This document shows positions 21,753 to 29,165 of a DNA stretch of 41,333 nt, one piece after another. The stretch spans positions 1-41,333 of the IMG/VR virus record IMGVR_UViG_3300010160_000093; one strand, given 5' to 3'. The notes under the pieces are model-generated. The model saw nothing but the letters and a program-made list of their open reading frames with translations, was not told the origin of the DNA and searched no databases. The stretch comes from a virus. How positions within the stretch are numbered: position 1 is the stretch's first letter; each line of letters opens with the position of its first letter. The position numbers were made by a program, and so were the translations under genes.

Positions 21753-24179
21753 ATGCCAATTATTGCTTCTCGCGCAGGTGGCGCTGCTAGTTCTTTTGGT
21801 GGCATGAGAACTTTTGCTCCTGCTTGGGATGGAATCGTTGATTACCTTGTCGTTGCTGGCGGTGGTGGTGCAGGTGGTAATACTGGAAGTGTTGGCGGTG
21901 GCGGTGGTGGTGCAGGTGGTTTAAGAAGTACTGTAACTGCAACAGGCGGTGGTGGTTCATTAGAATCTGCCTTAACTTTAGCATTAAATACTTCATACAC
22001 AGTAACTGTCGGTGCAGGTGGCTCAGGTGTTGGTTCAGCAAGTAATGGAAGCAATTCAGTATTTTCTACTATAACCTCAACTGGTGGTGGCAAAGGTGCT
22101 GAGTATAATGTTGCTGGTACTGGCGCTGGAGGTTCAGGCGGTGGTGGTGTTTATGGTTATGCAACTGGCGGTGCTGGAACAGCAGGTCAAGGTTATGCTG
22201 GAGGAACTTACTCGGGCAATAATGAGGCTGGTGCTGGCGGCGGTGGTGCTGGAGCCGTAGGTGCAAACCAAACTGGCGGTGGCGTTGGCGGTAATGGTGG
22301 CGCTGGTGTAGCCGTTTCTATTTCAGGAAGTTCTGTTACTTATGCTGGCGGTGGTGGTGGAGGAACAGGTTCATCAGGTACAGCAACTGGTGGTACTGGT
22401 GGTTCAGGTGGTGGCGGAAATGGTGGTGGTTCAAGTGGTGTTGGTGGCAACGCTACTGCTAATACTGGTGGTGGCGCTGGCGGTGCTGGAGGACAAGGAG
22501 GAACCGCTGGTTCAAGAGATGGCGGCAACGGCGGTTCAGGAATTGTTATAGCCCGATACTCAGGTACAGAACAAAAAGCATACGGCGGAACTGTAACCAC
22601 ATCAGGTGGTAATACAATTCATACCTTTAACTCATCAGGTGATTTCTATACTGGTTCTGCATTAGCAACAGGTGGAAATACAATTGCATTTAGTGGTTAT
22701 TATTTTATTCATACATTTACCTCATCAGGCACATTTACACCAAGCCAATCACTTATTGCTGACTACTTAGTTGTTGCAGGCGGCGGTGCAGGTGGAGAAG
22801 AAATTGCTGGTGGTGGTGGTGCTGGCGGACTTCGTTCAACTGTAACTGCAACAGGCGGTGGTGGTTCATTAGAATCTGCCTTAACTTTAACTGCTCAAGC
22901 ATATACAGTTACTGTTGGCGCTGGCGGTGCTGGTGTTACTAGCGGTAATGGAGGTAGTGGTTCTAACTCTGTATTTTCTACAATTACCTCAACTGGTGGC
23001 GGTGGCGGTGGAGGTTATGTTTCTGTTGCTAATAATGGTTTATCTGGCGGTTCTGGTGGTGGCGGAAATGCCGCAAGTGGTTATGGTACTGGAGGAACGG
23101 GAACTGTTAATCAAGGTTTTGCAGGTGCTGATGGAAATACTGCTGGCTCAAATCGTGCTGGTGGCGGAGGAGGCGGTGCTGGTGCTGCTGCTGTTGCGAG
23201 TAATGGAAATGCTCCTAACTATCCAACAGGAGGAGCAGGAGTTGCTGTTGCGATAAGTGGTTCATCCATAACTTACGCAGGTGGTGGTGGTGGAAGTTGG
23301 CAATCAGCATTTAATCCAGCAGGAGGTGCTGGTGGTGGTGGTGCAGGTTCGGGTACAACTGGAACTCCTGTCGCTGGTACTGCCAATCTTGGAGGCGGCG
23401 GAGGTGCTGGTTATGGAGGAGGAGTTGCTGGTGGTTCAGGTGGCTCAGGTGTAGTTATTGTTAGATACTCCGTAGCCAAAGCCAATGGTGGAAATATTAC
23501 TAATGATGGAACTTACTGGTATCACACCTTCACATCTAGTGGAACATTTACTCCTAAACAATCATTAACTGCTGACTATCTAGTAGTCGCAGGTGGTGGC
23601 GGTGGAGGAAATAACTACGCAGGTGGTGGCGGCGGAGGAGGCTTAATTTATATTACAGCAGGTTCCTTAACTGCTCAAAACTACACAGTAACAGTTGGTG
23701 CTGGTGGTTCAGTAAATGCTTCAGGTTCAAATACTGTATTTAATTCACAAACCGCAGTAGGTGGTGGAGTTGGTGGAGATAATAATAATAATCAAAAGGG
23801 TGGTAATGGAGGCTCAGGCGGTGGTGGTGCTTCATCAAATACATCTGCTTATAGAGTAGGTGGAACAGCAACTGCTAGCCAAGGTTATGACGGTGGAACT
23901 GGAACTACCATAGGCACTTTTGGTTCAGGCGGCGGCGGAGGAGCAGGTGGTATTGGTGGAAATGGAAGTGGTGGCACAGGAGGAGATGCTGGTGCTGGAC
24001 TTCAATACTTTGGAACTTATTATTCTAATGGCGGTATGGGAAACGGGTCTAGTGCTCCAGGTAGTGCTGGTACTGGGGGAACTGCTGCAAATACTACTCC
24101 AACTGCCAACACAGGCAAAGGTGGTCCATTTGAAAGAACAGGTGCATCAGGTACAGTAATCGTAAGATATGCAATCTAA
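21753..24179 (+). CDS. Glycine-rich adhesin, probable receptor-binding protein
   Basis: 808 residues, about one third Gly, AAAGGAGA before ATG. Three tandem modules each begin with DY-LVVAGGGG (near residues 29, 335 and 605), pass through YTVTVGAGG and end with a GxVIVRY strand. Long Gly-rich runs in such proteins pack as polyglycine-II sandwiches, as in the gp38-type adhesins of T4-like phages. This is the best candidate for host recognition. Modules 1 and 2 share a 51-base identical DNA stretch. Two shorter linkers (TFTSSGTFTP) repeat between modules. Confidence 0.75.
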   Translation: MPIIASRAGGAASSFGGMRTFAPAWDGIVDYLVVAGGGGAGGNTGSVGGGGGGAGGLRSTVTATGGGGSLESALTLALNTSYTVTVGAGGSGVGSASNGSNSVFSTITSTGGGKGAEYNVAGTGAGGSGGGGVYGYATGGAGTAGQGYAGGTYSGNNEAGAGGGGAGAVGANQTGGGVGGNGGAGVAVSISGSSVTYAGGGGGGTGSSGTATGGTGGSGGGGNGGGSSGVGGNATANTGGGAGGAGGQGGTAGSRDGGNGGSGIVIARYSGTEQKAYGGTVTTSGGNTIHTFNSSGDFYTGSALATGGNTIAFSGYYFIHTFTSSGTFTPSQSLIADYLVVAGGGAGGEEIAGGGGAGGLRSTVTATGGGGSLESALTLTAQAYTVTVGAGGAGVTSGNGGSGSNSVFSTITSTGGGGGGGYVSVANNGLSGGSGGGGNAASGYGTGGTGTVNQGFAGADGNTAGSNRAGGGGGGAGAAAVASNGNAPNYPTGGAGVAVAISGSSITYAGGGGGSWQSAFNPAGGAGGGGAGSGTTGTPVAGTANLGGGGGAGYGGGVAGGSGGSGVVIVRYSVAKANGGNITNDGTYWYHTFTSSGTFTPKQSLTADYLVVAGGGGGGNNYAGGGGGGGLIYITAGSLTAQNYTVTVGAGGSVNASGSNTVFNSQTAVGGGVGGDNNNNQKGGNGGSGGGGASSNTSAYRVGGTATASQGYDGGTGTTIGTFGSGGGGGAGGIGGNGSGGTGGDAGAGLQYFGTYYSNGGMGNGSSAPGSAGTGGTAANTTPTANTGKGGPFERTGASGTVIVRYAI
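21930..21980 (+). repeat. 51-bp direct repeat in the adhesin gene, copy A
   Basis: Identical over 51 bases to 22839-22889, coding TVTATGGGGSLESALTL in both modules. Flanking sequence has diverged, so identity here suggests recent exchange. Confidence 0.8.
22839..22889 (+). repeat. 51-bp direct repeat in the adhesin gene, copy B
   Basis: Second copy, 909 bases from copy A and in the same frame (909 is divisible by three). Recombination between the two would delete or duplicate one module without breaking the frame. Confidence 0.8.
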
Positions 24180-24191
24180 CGAGAGGGAAAA

Positions 24192-24392
24192 ATGGCTAAA
24201 GATAATGTAACTAAGATTAAAGAAACAAAGAAAACTCAATGTTTCAGTTTTGAAGTTGTCATGATGGTTCATGTAATCGCCGATAATGAAGCGACTGCTA
24301 AAACTCAACTTGATGACAAAGGTGGAATCGTCACAAAGCGTGATGTAAAATTAGTCAATACACAAACTCTCTACGGAGAAGAAAAGGAATAA
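24192..24392 (+). CDS. Small protein after the adhesin
   Basis: 66 residues, GAGAGGG before ATG. Basic start (MAKDNVTKIKETKKTQ) and a ferredoxin-like or plain alpha/beta core (CFSFEVVMMVHVIADNEATAKTQL). It could assist adhesin folding, as small genes after adhesins often do; no direct evidence. Confidence 0.55.
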   Translation: MAKDNVTKIKETKKTQCFSFEVVMMVHVIADNEATAKTQLDDKGGIVTKRDVKLVNTQTLYGEEKE

Positions 24393-24394
24393 TA

Positions 24395-24733
24395 ATGGCT
24401 CATTATGCGAAAGTAGAAGATGGGGTCGTGACACAAGTTATTGTTGCCGATTCTAAAGAATGGTGTCAGGCGAATTTAGGTGGCGAGTGGATACAGACTT
24501 CCTATAACACTCAAGGCGGAGTAAATAGCCGTGATGGTGGAACTGCTCTGCATAAGAATTATGCTGGAATTGGATACTCATGGGACGGCACAGGTTTTGC
24601 TGCTCCTCAACCATATCCATCTTGGACAAAGAACTCAACAACTTACCTATGGAACGCCCCAACTCCTATGCCAACAGATGATAAGCGTTACTCATGGGAC
24701 GAAGATACCCTCGCTTGGGTAGAAGTAGAATAA
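24395..24733 (+). CDS. Conserved small structural protein
   Basis: 112 residues, AAAGGAA before ATG. Pattern HYAKVEDGVVTQVIVADSKEW ... GEWIQTSYNTQGG ... LHKNYAGIGYSWDGTGF, then P-x-P-SW and a Trp-rich end. This family is common in marine and cyanobacterial phages near fibre genes. Probably virion-associated; role unknown. Confidence 0.7.
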   Translation: MAHYAKVEDGVVTQVIVADSKEWCQANLGGEWIQTSYNTQGGVNSRDGGTALHKNYAGIGYSWDGTGFAAPQPYPSWTKNSTTYLWNAPTPMPTDDKRYSWDEDTLAWVEVE

Positions 24734-24747
24734 CTAAGGAGTAAATC

Positions 24748-25098
24748 ATGGCAGGTACAACAACTAAGGGGTTTAGATACCCAACGGCGGGTGATAACCC
24801 TGCCATTCATACTGACTTCCTTAATTTAGCAACAGATATTGATAACTACTTTAATGCGCCACAAGTTACAACAAGCCTTGTATTTGAGGGTGCTACCGCA
24901 GATGCTTTTGAAACTACACTTACAGTTGTAGACCCAACGGCAGATAGAACTATTACTTTGCCAAATGTAACTGGAACAGTAGTTACAACAGGAGATACTG
25001 GAACGGTAACAAATACTATGTTAGCCAGTACATACGCAACAGATATTTCTGCTTTAGACCGTGCTAGACAAACTGCATTTATGCTTGGTGGAATGTAA
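24748..25098 (+). CDS. Fibre-like short protein
   Basis: 116 residues, AAGGAG before ATG. KGFRYPTAGDNPAIHTDFLNLATDIDNYF is typical for phage fibre N termini that attach to the virion, followed by a shaft-like TADRTITLPNVTGTVVTTG. Ends near the connector genes (start overlaps, TAATG). Confidence 0.65.
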   Translation: MAGTTTKGFRYPTAGDNPAIHTDFLNLATDIDNYFNAPQVTTSLVFEGATADAFETTLTVVDPTADRTITLPNVTGTVVTTGDTGTVTNTMLASTYATDISALDRARQTAFMLGGM

Positions 25099-25541
25099 TG
25101 ACTTTTACCTACTCAAGTGACCCGTCTACCTCAACCCGTAATAAAGTTCGGTTTCTTATCAACGATGTTGATTCTACCGATGCTCTTTTTAATGACGCTG
25201 AGTTAGATTATTTAATTGCTGAGTGGGTAGATGTATATGAAATTTGTCGTGCGGCGTGTGAAACTCTTGCTTCTCGTTTCAACCGTTTAGCAGATTCAAC
25301 TTCAAAGAGCGTAGGAGACATTTCGGTATCTGAGTCGTATTCTGCTAAATCAAAACAATACACAGACCTTGCCGAGAATTTTCTTAAGCGCCGTATGCGT
25401 AAAACTCCTCCTCGTCCATTTGCCAACGCCGATTCTCTTAAATCTACAAATGACAGACTTGTTACGGATTACAATACTGATGCTTATGCTGGAATTCACG
25501 ACAACCCTAACAATGTCTATGACCGCCGTATAGTTGAATAG
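25098..25541 (+). CDS. Head-tail adaptor (connector 1)
   Basis: 147 residues. Pattern of HK97 gp6/SPP1 gp15-like adaptors: RNKVRFLINDVDSTDALFNDAELDYLIAEW, then a helix with CRAACETLASRFNR, and KSKQYTDLAENFLKRR. It binds under the portal ring and starts the neck. Unusually, eleven fibre-type or small genes separate it from the capsid gene. Confidence 0.8.
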   Translation: MTFTYSSDPSTSTRNKVRFLINDVDSTDALFNDAELDYLIAEWVDVYEICRAACETLASRFNRLADSTSKSVGDISVSESYSAKSKQYTDLAENFLKRRMRKTPPRPFANADSLKSTNDRLVTDYNTDAYAGIHDNPNNVYDRRIVE

Positions 25542-25550
25542 GGGTAGCCA

Positions 25551-25877
25551 ATGGATGCTATCTATACCAAAGTTGCAGAGTTCCTTACCGACTCTGTTGT
25601 TTTTACCGCCAAAACTTCAGTTGATAAATATAACAAACCTACTTTTAGTGGAGACACCACCGTAACTGGTCGTTTAATTTACGGACAAACAAAATCTAAA
25701 GATGTTCAAGGTCAAGAAGTTGTAGATATTGGGAGATTTATTACTAATGGTCCCGCCGCAACAATTACGGTAGGTCATAAAATGGTCGTCGGGGCGGACA
25801 CCTTTACAATAAATGCAATAGATAAAATCAAAGACGAAAACGGAGCGCATCACGCCGTCATCAGATTTGGGCGTTAG
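25551..25877 (+). CDS. Head closure protein (connector 2)
   Basis: 108 residues. Beta-rich, TAKTSVDKYNKPTFSGDTTVTGRLIYGQ ... TVGHKMVVGADTFTINAIDKIKDENGAHHAVIRFGR. Size, fold type and position between adaptor and gp10-like protein fit an SPP1 gp16-type closure protein. Confidence 0.7.
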   Translation: MDAIYTKVAEFLTDSVVFTAKTSVDKYNKPTFSGDTTVTGRLIYGQTKSKDVQGQEVVDIGRFITNGPAATITVGHKMVVGADTFTINAIDKIKDENGAHHAVIRFGR

Positions 25878-25879
25878 AC

Positions 25880-26290
25880 ATGGCAAAGTCGTCTTTTACA
25901 CTCGACTTAATCGGCGACCAAGAGTTAGTTAATGCTCTTAAGGCTGGTGCGCAAGATACCCCTCAAGCAATAGCCCAAGCAATTTATGAAGAAGCCAATG
26001 TTATTTTTGCTAAATCACAAGTTCTAGTTCCAGTAGATACTGGAGTTCTCCGTGGTTCAGGCGGAGTCTCTGCTCCACAAATGGGCAACACAGGTTATTT
26101 TGTAGATATTTTTTATGGTGGTCCCGCCGCTTCTTATGCTCTTTTTGTTCATGAGATTATTGGCAACTATCACAATCCACCGACACAGGCTAAATACCTT
26201 GAGCAACCAGTCATGGAAGCAATGTCTACAATCCAAGAAAACATAAAGGGTAGAATTATTGACATCATACAGAAAGGGCATAGAAACTAA
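25880..26290 (+). CDS. HK97 gp10-like neck protein
   Basis: 136 residues. VPVDTGVLRGSGGVS is the signature of the HK97-gp10-like family, together with YALFVHEI and AKYLEQPVMEAM. It takes part in joining the tail to the head. Four-base ATGG/TAATGG junction with the tail terminator gene. Confidence 0.85.
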   Translation: MAKSSFTLDLIGDQELVNALKAGAQDTPQAIAQAIYEEANVIFAKSQVLVPVDTGVLRGSGGVSAPQMGNTGYFVDIFYGGPAASYALFVHEIIGNYHNPPTQAKYLEQPVMEAMSTIQENIKGRIIDIIQKGHRN

Positions 26291-26691
26291 TGGCAACTAT
26301 TCTTGAATCAGTAGGTGACTATTTAGTTACTAATAGCCAAGGAACTCTTGGAACTAACATCTTTTTAGGAACTCTTCCTGAAACACCTGACGCTTGTGTA
26401 GCAGTTTATGAGAACGCTGGAAATTCCCCAACATTTACTATGGGGTCAGGCGGTATCAGAATTGACTACCCAATGCTTCAAATTATCTGCCGAGCAGGTA
26501 GAGAAGATTATCCAACGGCTAGAGACAAAGCAGAAACAATTCGCGTTTTACTCGCGTCGGTGCTTGAACAATCGGTCTCAGGGGTGCATATTATGAGGAT
26601 TGAACCGATGGGTTCAGTAAATATGTTAGGAGTAGACCCGAAGTACCGCCCACTAATCTCGGTGAATTTCCGATGCTTAGTGAGAATGTAA
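26290..26691 (+). CDS. Tail terminator protein
   Basis: 133 residues. NIFLGTLPETPDACVAVYENAG, YPMLQIICRAGREDYPTARDKAETIRVLL, and a beta-strand end PLISVNFRCLVRM, typical of minor capsid/tail terminator proteins that cap the tail tube at the head side. It overlaps the next gene by 19 bases. Confidence 0.75.
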   Translation: MATILESVGDYLVTNSQGTLGTNIFLGTLPETPDACVAVYENAGNSPTFTMGSGGIRIDYPMLQIICRAGREDYPTARDKAETIRVLLASVLEQSVSGVHIMRIEPMGSVNMLGVDPKYRPLISVNFRCLVRM

Positions 26692-26861
26692 ACGAGGAGC
26701 CAACGGCTCCGCAAGAGAGAGTGGTAGACCCGTATGGCAGAAACGCAACAACCGATGAGTTCCAACGATGCTGGAAATGTGACAGGCTCCTCTTCGAGAG
26801 TGCAACGCGCCCGTGGAGTATCCGATGCCCAAGGTGTAAATCCAAAAATAAATCAGGATGA
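26673..26861 (+). CDS. Com-like zinc-finger protein
   Basis: 62 residues. RCWKCDRLLFESATRPWSIRCPRCKSKNKSG is a Mu Com-type CxxC ... CPRCK finger. Com in phage Mu binds RNA and activates translation of the DNA-modification gene mom. No mom-like gene was recognised downstream, so the target is unknown. The first 30 residues are read from a region overlapping the tail terminator gene and may not matter. Confidence 0.65.
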   Translation: MLSENVNEEPTAPQERVVDPYGRNATTDEFQRCWKCDRLLFESATRPWSIRCPRCKSKNKSG

Positions 26862-27120
26862 TTTTTTTAGGGATTTAGATTCTTTAGTTGGTTTTGATAG
26901 ACAACAGACTGGTTGTTCAATCGGCAGATTAGTTGCAAAATTAGATGAACCTTTGCGTTCTAAACTTAATGAAATCATGCGTAATGAAAAAGTAAACTCT
27001 GCTCGTCTTGGCGAGGTTATGTTAGCCTACGGACTTCAAGTATCTTCTAGCGATGTTCTTAGAAGGCATCGACGAAGGCTTCTAGGTAAAGACGGGTGTA
27101 AGTGTCCGAATGAGTCTTGA
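26734..27120 (+). CDS. Helix-turn-helix protein, small-terminase-like
   Basis: Up to 128 residues from ATG 26734; this start overlaps the Com-like gene in another frame by 128 bases, and the real start may be further down (GTG or ATG near 26800). The conserved part is CSIGRLVAKLDEPLRSKLNEIMRN ... LGEVMLAYGLQVSSSDVLRRHRRRLL, a resolvase-like/terminase-small-like DNA-binding domain, then CKCPNES. It may bind phage DNA together with the phosphoesterase that follows (11-base overlap). Confidence 0.6.
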   Translation: MAETQQPMSSNDAGNVTGSSSRVQRARGVSDAQGVNPKINQDDFFRDLDSLVGFDRQQTGCSIGRLVAKLDEPLRSKLNEIMRNEKVNSARLGEVMLAYGLQVSSSDVLRRHRRRLLGKDGCKCPNES

Positions 27121-28303
27121 TGACGCTTTAGATAATCTGCTTAAGACGAGTGAGATGAACTCAGTTCAAAAAACTGAACCTCGTCAAAGACAAGCAGAGT
27201 GGATGCCTGGGGTCACTTGGCAAGGTGAAGAAGGAACAGTTACTACTCAGCCAATGGAGGGCGACAACTCTCCTGATTGGTCGGGAGTTCTTCGAATGTG
27301 GGGATTAGACCCCGAGCATTTTCAAGTAGTAGAACCAGTTCTTTTCAATGTGTGGGGCGATACTTTAGGAGTTCTTAATCGCCAATGGAAGGGCAAAGTA
27401 GTTCGAAAGGGCAAACAAGAAGTTGCCGATATTGAAGCCTTAATCGAAGAGATAAAGAAACACAAACCTCGAGAGCGTAAACCAATTACAGGTGGAGCAA
27501 GCCTTGTCGTATGTGCCGCAGATTGGCAGACAGGTAAACGAGATGGTGATGGTCTAAAGGGTTTAGTTGGTAGATGGCTCCAAGCAGTTGATGATGTTGA
27601 GTTTAGAATTAAAGAATTAAAAAAGATAGGTCGCCCAATTGATTCAATTACCGTTTTATGCCTAGGTGATTTAGTTGAAGGATGCGATGGTCACTATGAC
27701 ATTCAGACCTTTACAGTTGAAGTTGATAGAAGAGACCAAGTAAAAATTGCTCGTCGTCTCTTAAGAGATGCTCTTATCCGCTGGTCAAAGGTTGTCCCTA
27801 ATATCACCGTTGCGGCAATTGGTGGAAACCATGGTGAGAACCGCAAGAACGGTAAAGCCTTTACAACCCTTAATGACAATGATGATGTAGCCCTAGTTGA
27901 GTCCGTTGCTGAAATTTTCCAAGCCAACCCTGAAGCCTATGGTCACATTCGTTTTGCTATCCCAACAGAGGAGTTAAGTCTTACCCTTGAGGTTAATGGA
28001 AAGATTATTGGAATTACTCATGGACACCTTGCTCGTAGCGCTGGAAGTCCCGAAGCAAAACTTCGCAGGTGGATTGCTGACCAAACTCTAGGACGCCAAT
28101 CAATCGGCGATTGTGACATTTTGGTCTCAGGTCATTATCATTCATTCCGTCTAGCAGATTGGGGAGGAGTCAAATGGCTACAAGCACCAGCCCTCGACGG
28201 GGGAAGCGTTTGGTGGAGACAGTCCAAGGGGGAAGTTGCGGCTGTGGGAGTGCTGACATTCCTAGTGACCAGCGAGGGAGTCTCGGACATCCAAGTATTA
28301 TGA
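27110..28303 (+). CDS. Calcineurin-like metallophosphoesterase
   Basis: 397 residues. After a 125-residue N-terminal region with Trp-rich WMPGVTWQGEEG and a helical linker comes a metallophosphoesterase: VVCAADWQTG (D-x-Q in place of D-x-H), LGDLVEG (Asp187), GGNHGENRK (Asn240, His241), HGH (304-306) and GHYH (341-343), all metal ligands in order. It should cleave a phosphodiester or phosphomonoester. In actinophages such genes are often close to the structural genes; the substrate is unknown. Its stop overlaps the next start (ATGA). Confidence 0.85.
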   Translation: MSLDDALDNLLKTSEMNSVQKTEPRQRQAEWMPGVTWQGEEGTVTTQPMEGDNSPDWSGVLRMWGLDPEHFQVVEPVLFNVWGDTLGVLNRQWKGKVVRKGKQEVADIEALIEEIKKHKPRERKPITGGASLVVCAADWQTGKRDGDGLKGLVGRWLQAVDDVEFRIKELKKIGRPIDSITVLCLGDLVEGCDGHYDIQTFTVEVDRRDQVKIARRLLRDALIRWSKVVPNITVAAIGGNHGENRKNGKAFTTLNDNDDVALVESVAEIFQANPEAYGHIRFAIPTEELSLTLEVNGKIIGITHGHLARSAGSPEAKLRRWIADQTLGRQSIGDCDILVSGHYHSFRLADWGGVKWLQAPALDGGSVWWRQSKGEVAAVGVLTFLVTSEGVSDIQVL

Positions 28304-28584
28304 ACGACCCAAGGGACATCGCCTTATATGCCGCTGAGTTGGTCTCAGGAGAGCGTCAGGACGCCTATGGGCATCCGCTCGATAACTTTACCCGTGCCTC
28401 AAAGATATGGTCTGTAATCCTCGGCTGTGAGGTTTCTGCCGAGCAAGTTGCCCTCTGTATGGTTGGAATGAAGATAGCCCGTGAAGTCAATCAATCTAAG
28501 CCCGATACGGCGGTAGATGGTATTGGCTACTTCTTAACCCTTGGAATGATTCAAGAAGAGCGCTTAAGAAGAGATAATATCTAA
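28300..28584 (+). CDS. DUF6378-like phage protein
   Basis: 94 residues from ATG 28300, chosen for the ATGA overlap with the phosphoesterase gene; the frame is open further upstream but inside that gene. Pattern ERQDAYGHPLDNFTRASKIWSVILG ... VALCMVGMKIAREVNQSKPDTAVDGIGYFLTLGMI. This all-helical family is common in phages and resembles small nucleotide-handling or MazG-type helical bundles; no catalytic role is proven. Confidence 0.75.
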   Translation: MNDPRDIALYAAELVSGERQDAYGHPLDNFTRASKIWSVILGCEVSAEQVALCMVGMKIAREVNQSKPDTAVDGIGYFLTLGMIQEERLRRDNI

Positions 28585-28602
28585 CCCCAGTTGTGATATA
28601 CT
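28583..28602 (+). promoter_or_regulatory. Promoter: AACCCCAGT-N5-TATACT
   Basis: AACCCCAGT (28583-28591) overlaps the stop of the upstream gene, and TATACT (28597-28602) follows in the same GATATACTT context as at 3078. The leader TTGTCC-T-GAGAGGAG is almost the same as that of the 3111 gene. Confidence 0.6.
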
Positions 28603-28626
28603 TGCCTTGTCCTGAGAGGAGTCAAG

Positions 28627-29043
28627 ATGGCAAGACCAATTGAGAGTTCAAAGCCATGCTCTAAGTGTGGGCGCATAACCGTTAAGTGCGAGTCCAAAAG
28701 CGGTAAATTTTATATTGGCAACATTGAGATTGTAAGTAGCCAATATGCTGATTACGGCGCTCGGGGTAAGGCTATCTATCCAGCCCATGAGTGCGATGAA
28801 TCTGAGATTACTAAGTATCAAGCCAAGGTTTCAAAAGATTTGGCTGAGGGTGCAATTGTCAAAGGTCAAAAAGTTGTCGTTGTCAAAGGTCGTAAAGTAG
28901 CCAAAGGAACTGAAGGAGAAATCTTTTGGTTAGGTTATGAAACTTGGAACGGTGAGTCAATCTTAAAGAGGGTAGGAATTGTTACTGCCGTGGGTGAGAA
29001 GTTGTTTGTAAGTTCAGAGTATGTAGAGGCTCAGAAGTCCTAA
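28627..29043 (+). CDS. Hypothetical protein with Cys pair and SH3-like domain
   Basis: 138 residues, GAGAGGAG before ATG. CSKCGR (C-x2-C) near the start, with later CESK and HECDE residues that could complete a zinc site. Residues about 80-135 look like an SH3/KOW-type barrel: GQKVVVVKGRKVAKGTEGEIFWLGYETW ... RVGIVTAVGEKLFVSSEYVE. I know this second part from actinophage proteins of unknown role. Single-gene unit between its own promoter and a terminator. Confidence 0.65.
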   Translation: MARPIESSKPCSKCGRITVKCESKSGKFYIGNIEIVSSQYADYGARGKAIYPAHECDESEITKYQAKVSKDLAEGAIVKGQKVVVVKGRKVAKGTEGEIFWLGYETWNGESILKRVGIVTAVGEKLFVSSEYVEAQKS

Positions 29044-29055
29044 AAAGCAATACGC

Positions 29056-29061
29056 TATACT
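29056..29061 (+). promoter_or_regulatory. -10 box TATACT upstream of a terminator
   Basis: TATACT just after the 28627 gene. A transcript from about 29068 would reach the terminator at 29109-29139 after some 70 bases, or read on to the 29166 gene. A three-codon frame (ATG TGC GCT TAG) starts seven bases downstream. Confidence 0.4.
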
Positions 29062-29108
29062 AAACCTAATGTGCGCTTAGTCGCCTGAGTTTTTCGTCTC
29101 TTCCGTGT

Positions 29109-29139
29109 CCGAGTGACCTTGACGGTCACTCGGGTTTTC
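29109..29139 (+). terminator. Intrinsic terminator
   Basis: Perfect 10-bp stem CCGAGTGACC / GGTCACTCGG with loop TTGAC, then GTTTTCT. It ends the 28627 transcript and stands in front of the tail module, possibly as an attenuator. Confidence 0.8.
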
Positions 29140-29165
29140 TATGTGCCGTCACGGAGGAGGTTTTA

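Noticed and set aside
21787-22600. Pro- and His-rich minus-strand frames opposite the adhesin gene
   Set aside because: They are mirror images of Gly-rich codons (GGT/GGC read backwards), without ribosome sites or recognisable folds.
21753-24179. Repetitive DNA resembling an array of repeats (CRISPR-like)
   Set aside because: Repeats are irregular, coding and in frame, with no unique spacers of fixed size.
28159-28299. N-terminal extension of the DUF6378-like gene
   Set aside because: It lies in the phosphoesterase gene in another frame; the conserved part and ATGA overlap fix the start at 28300.
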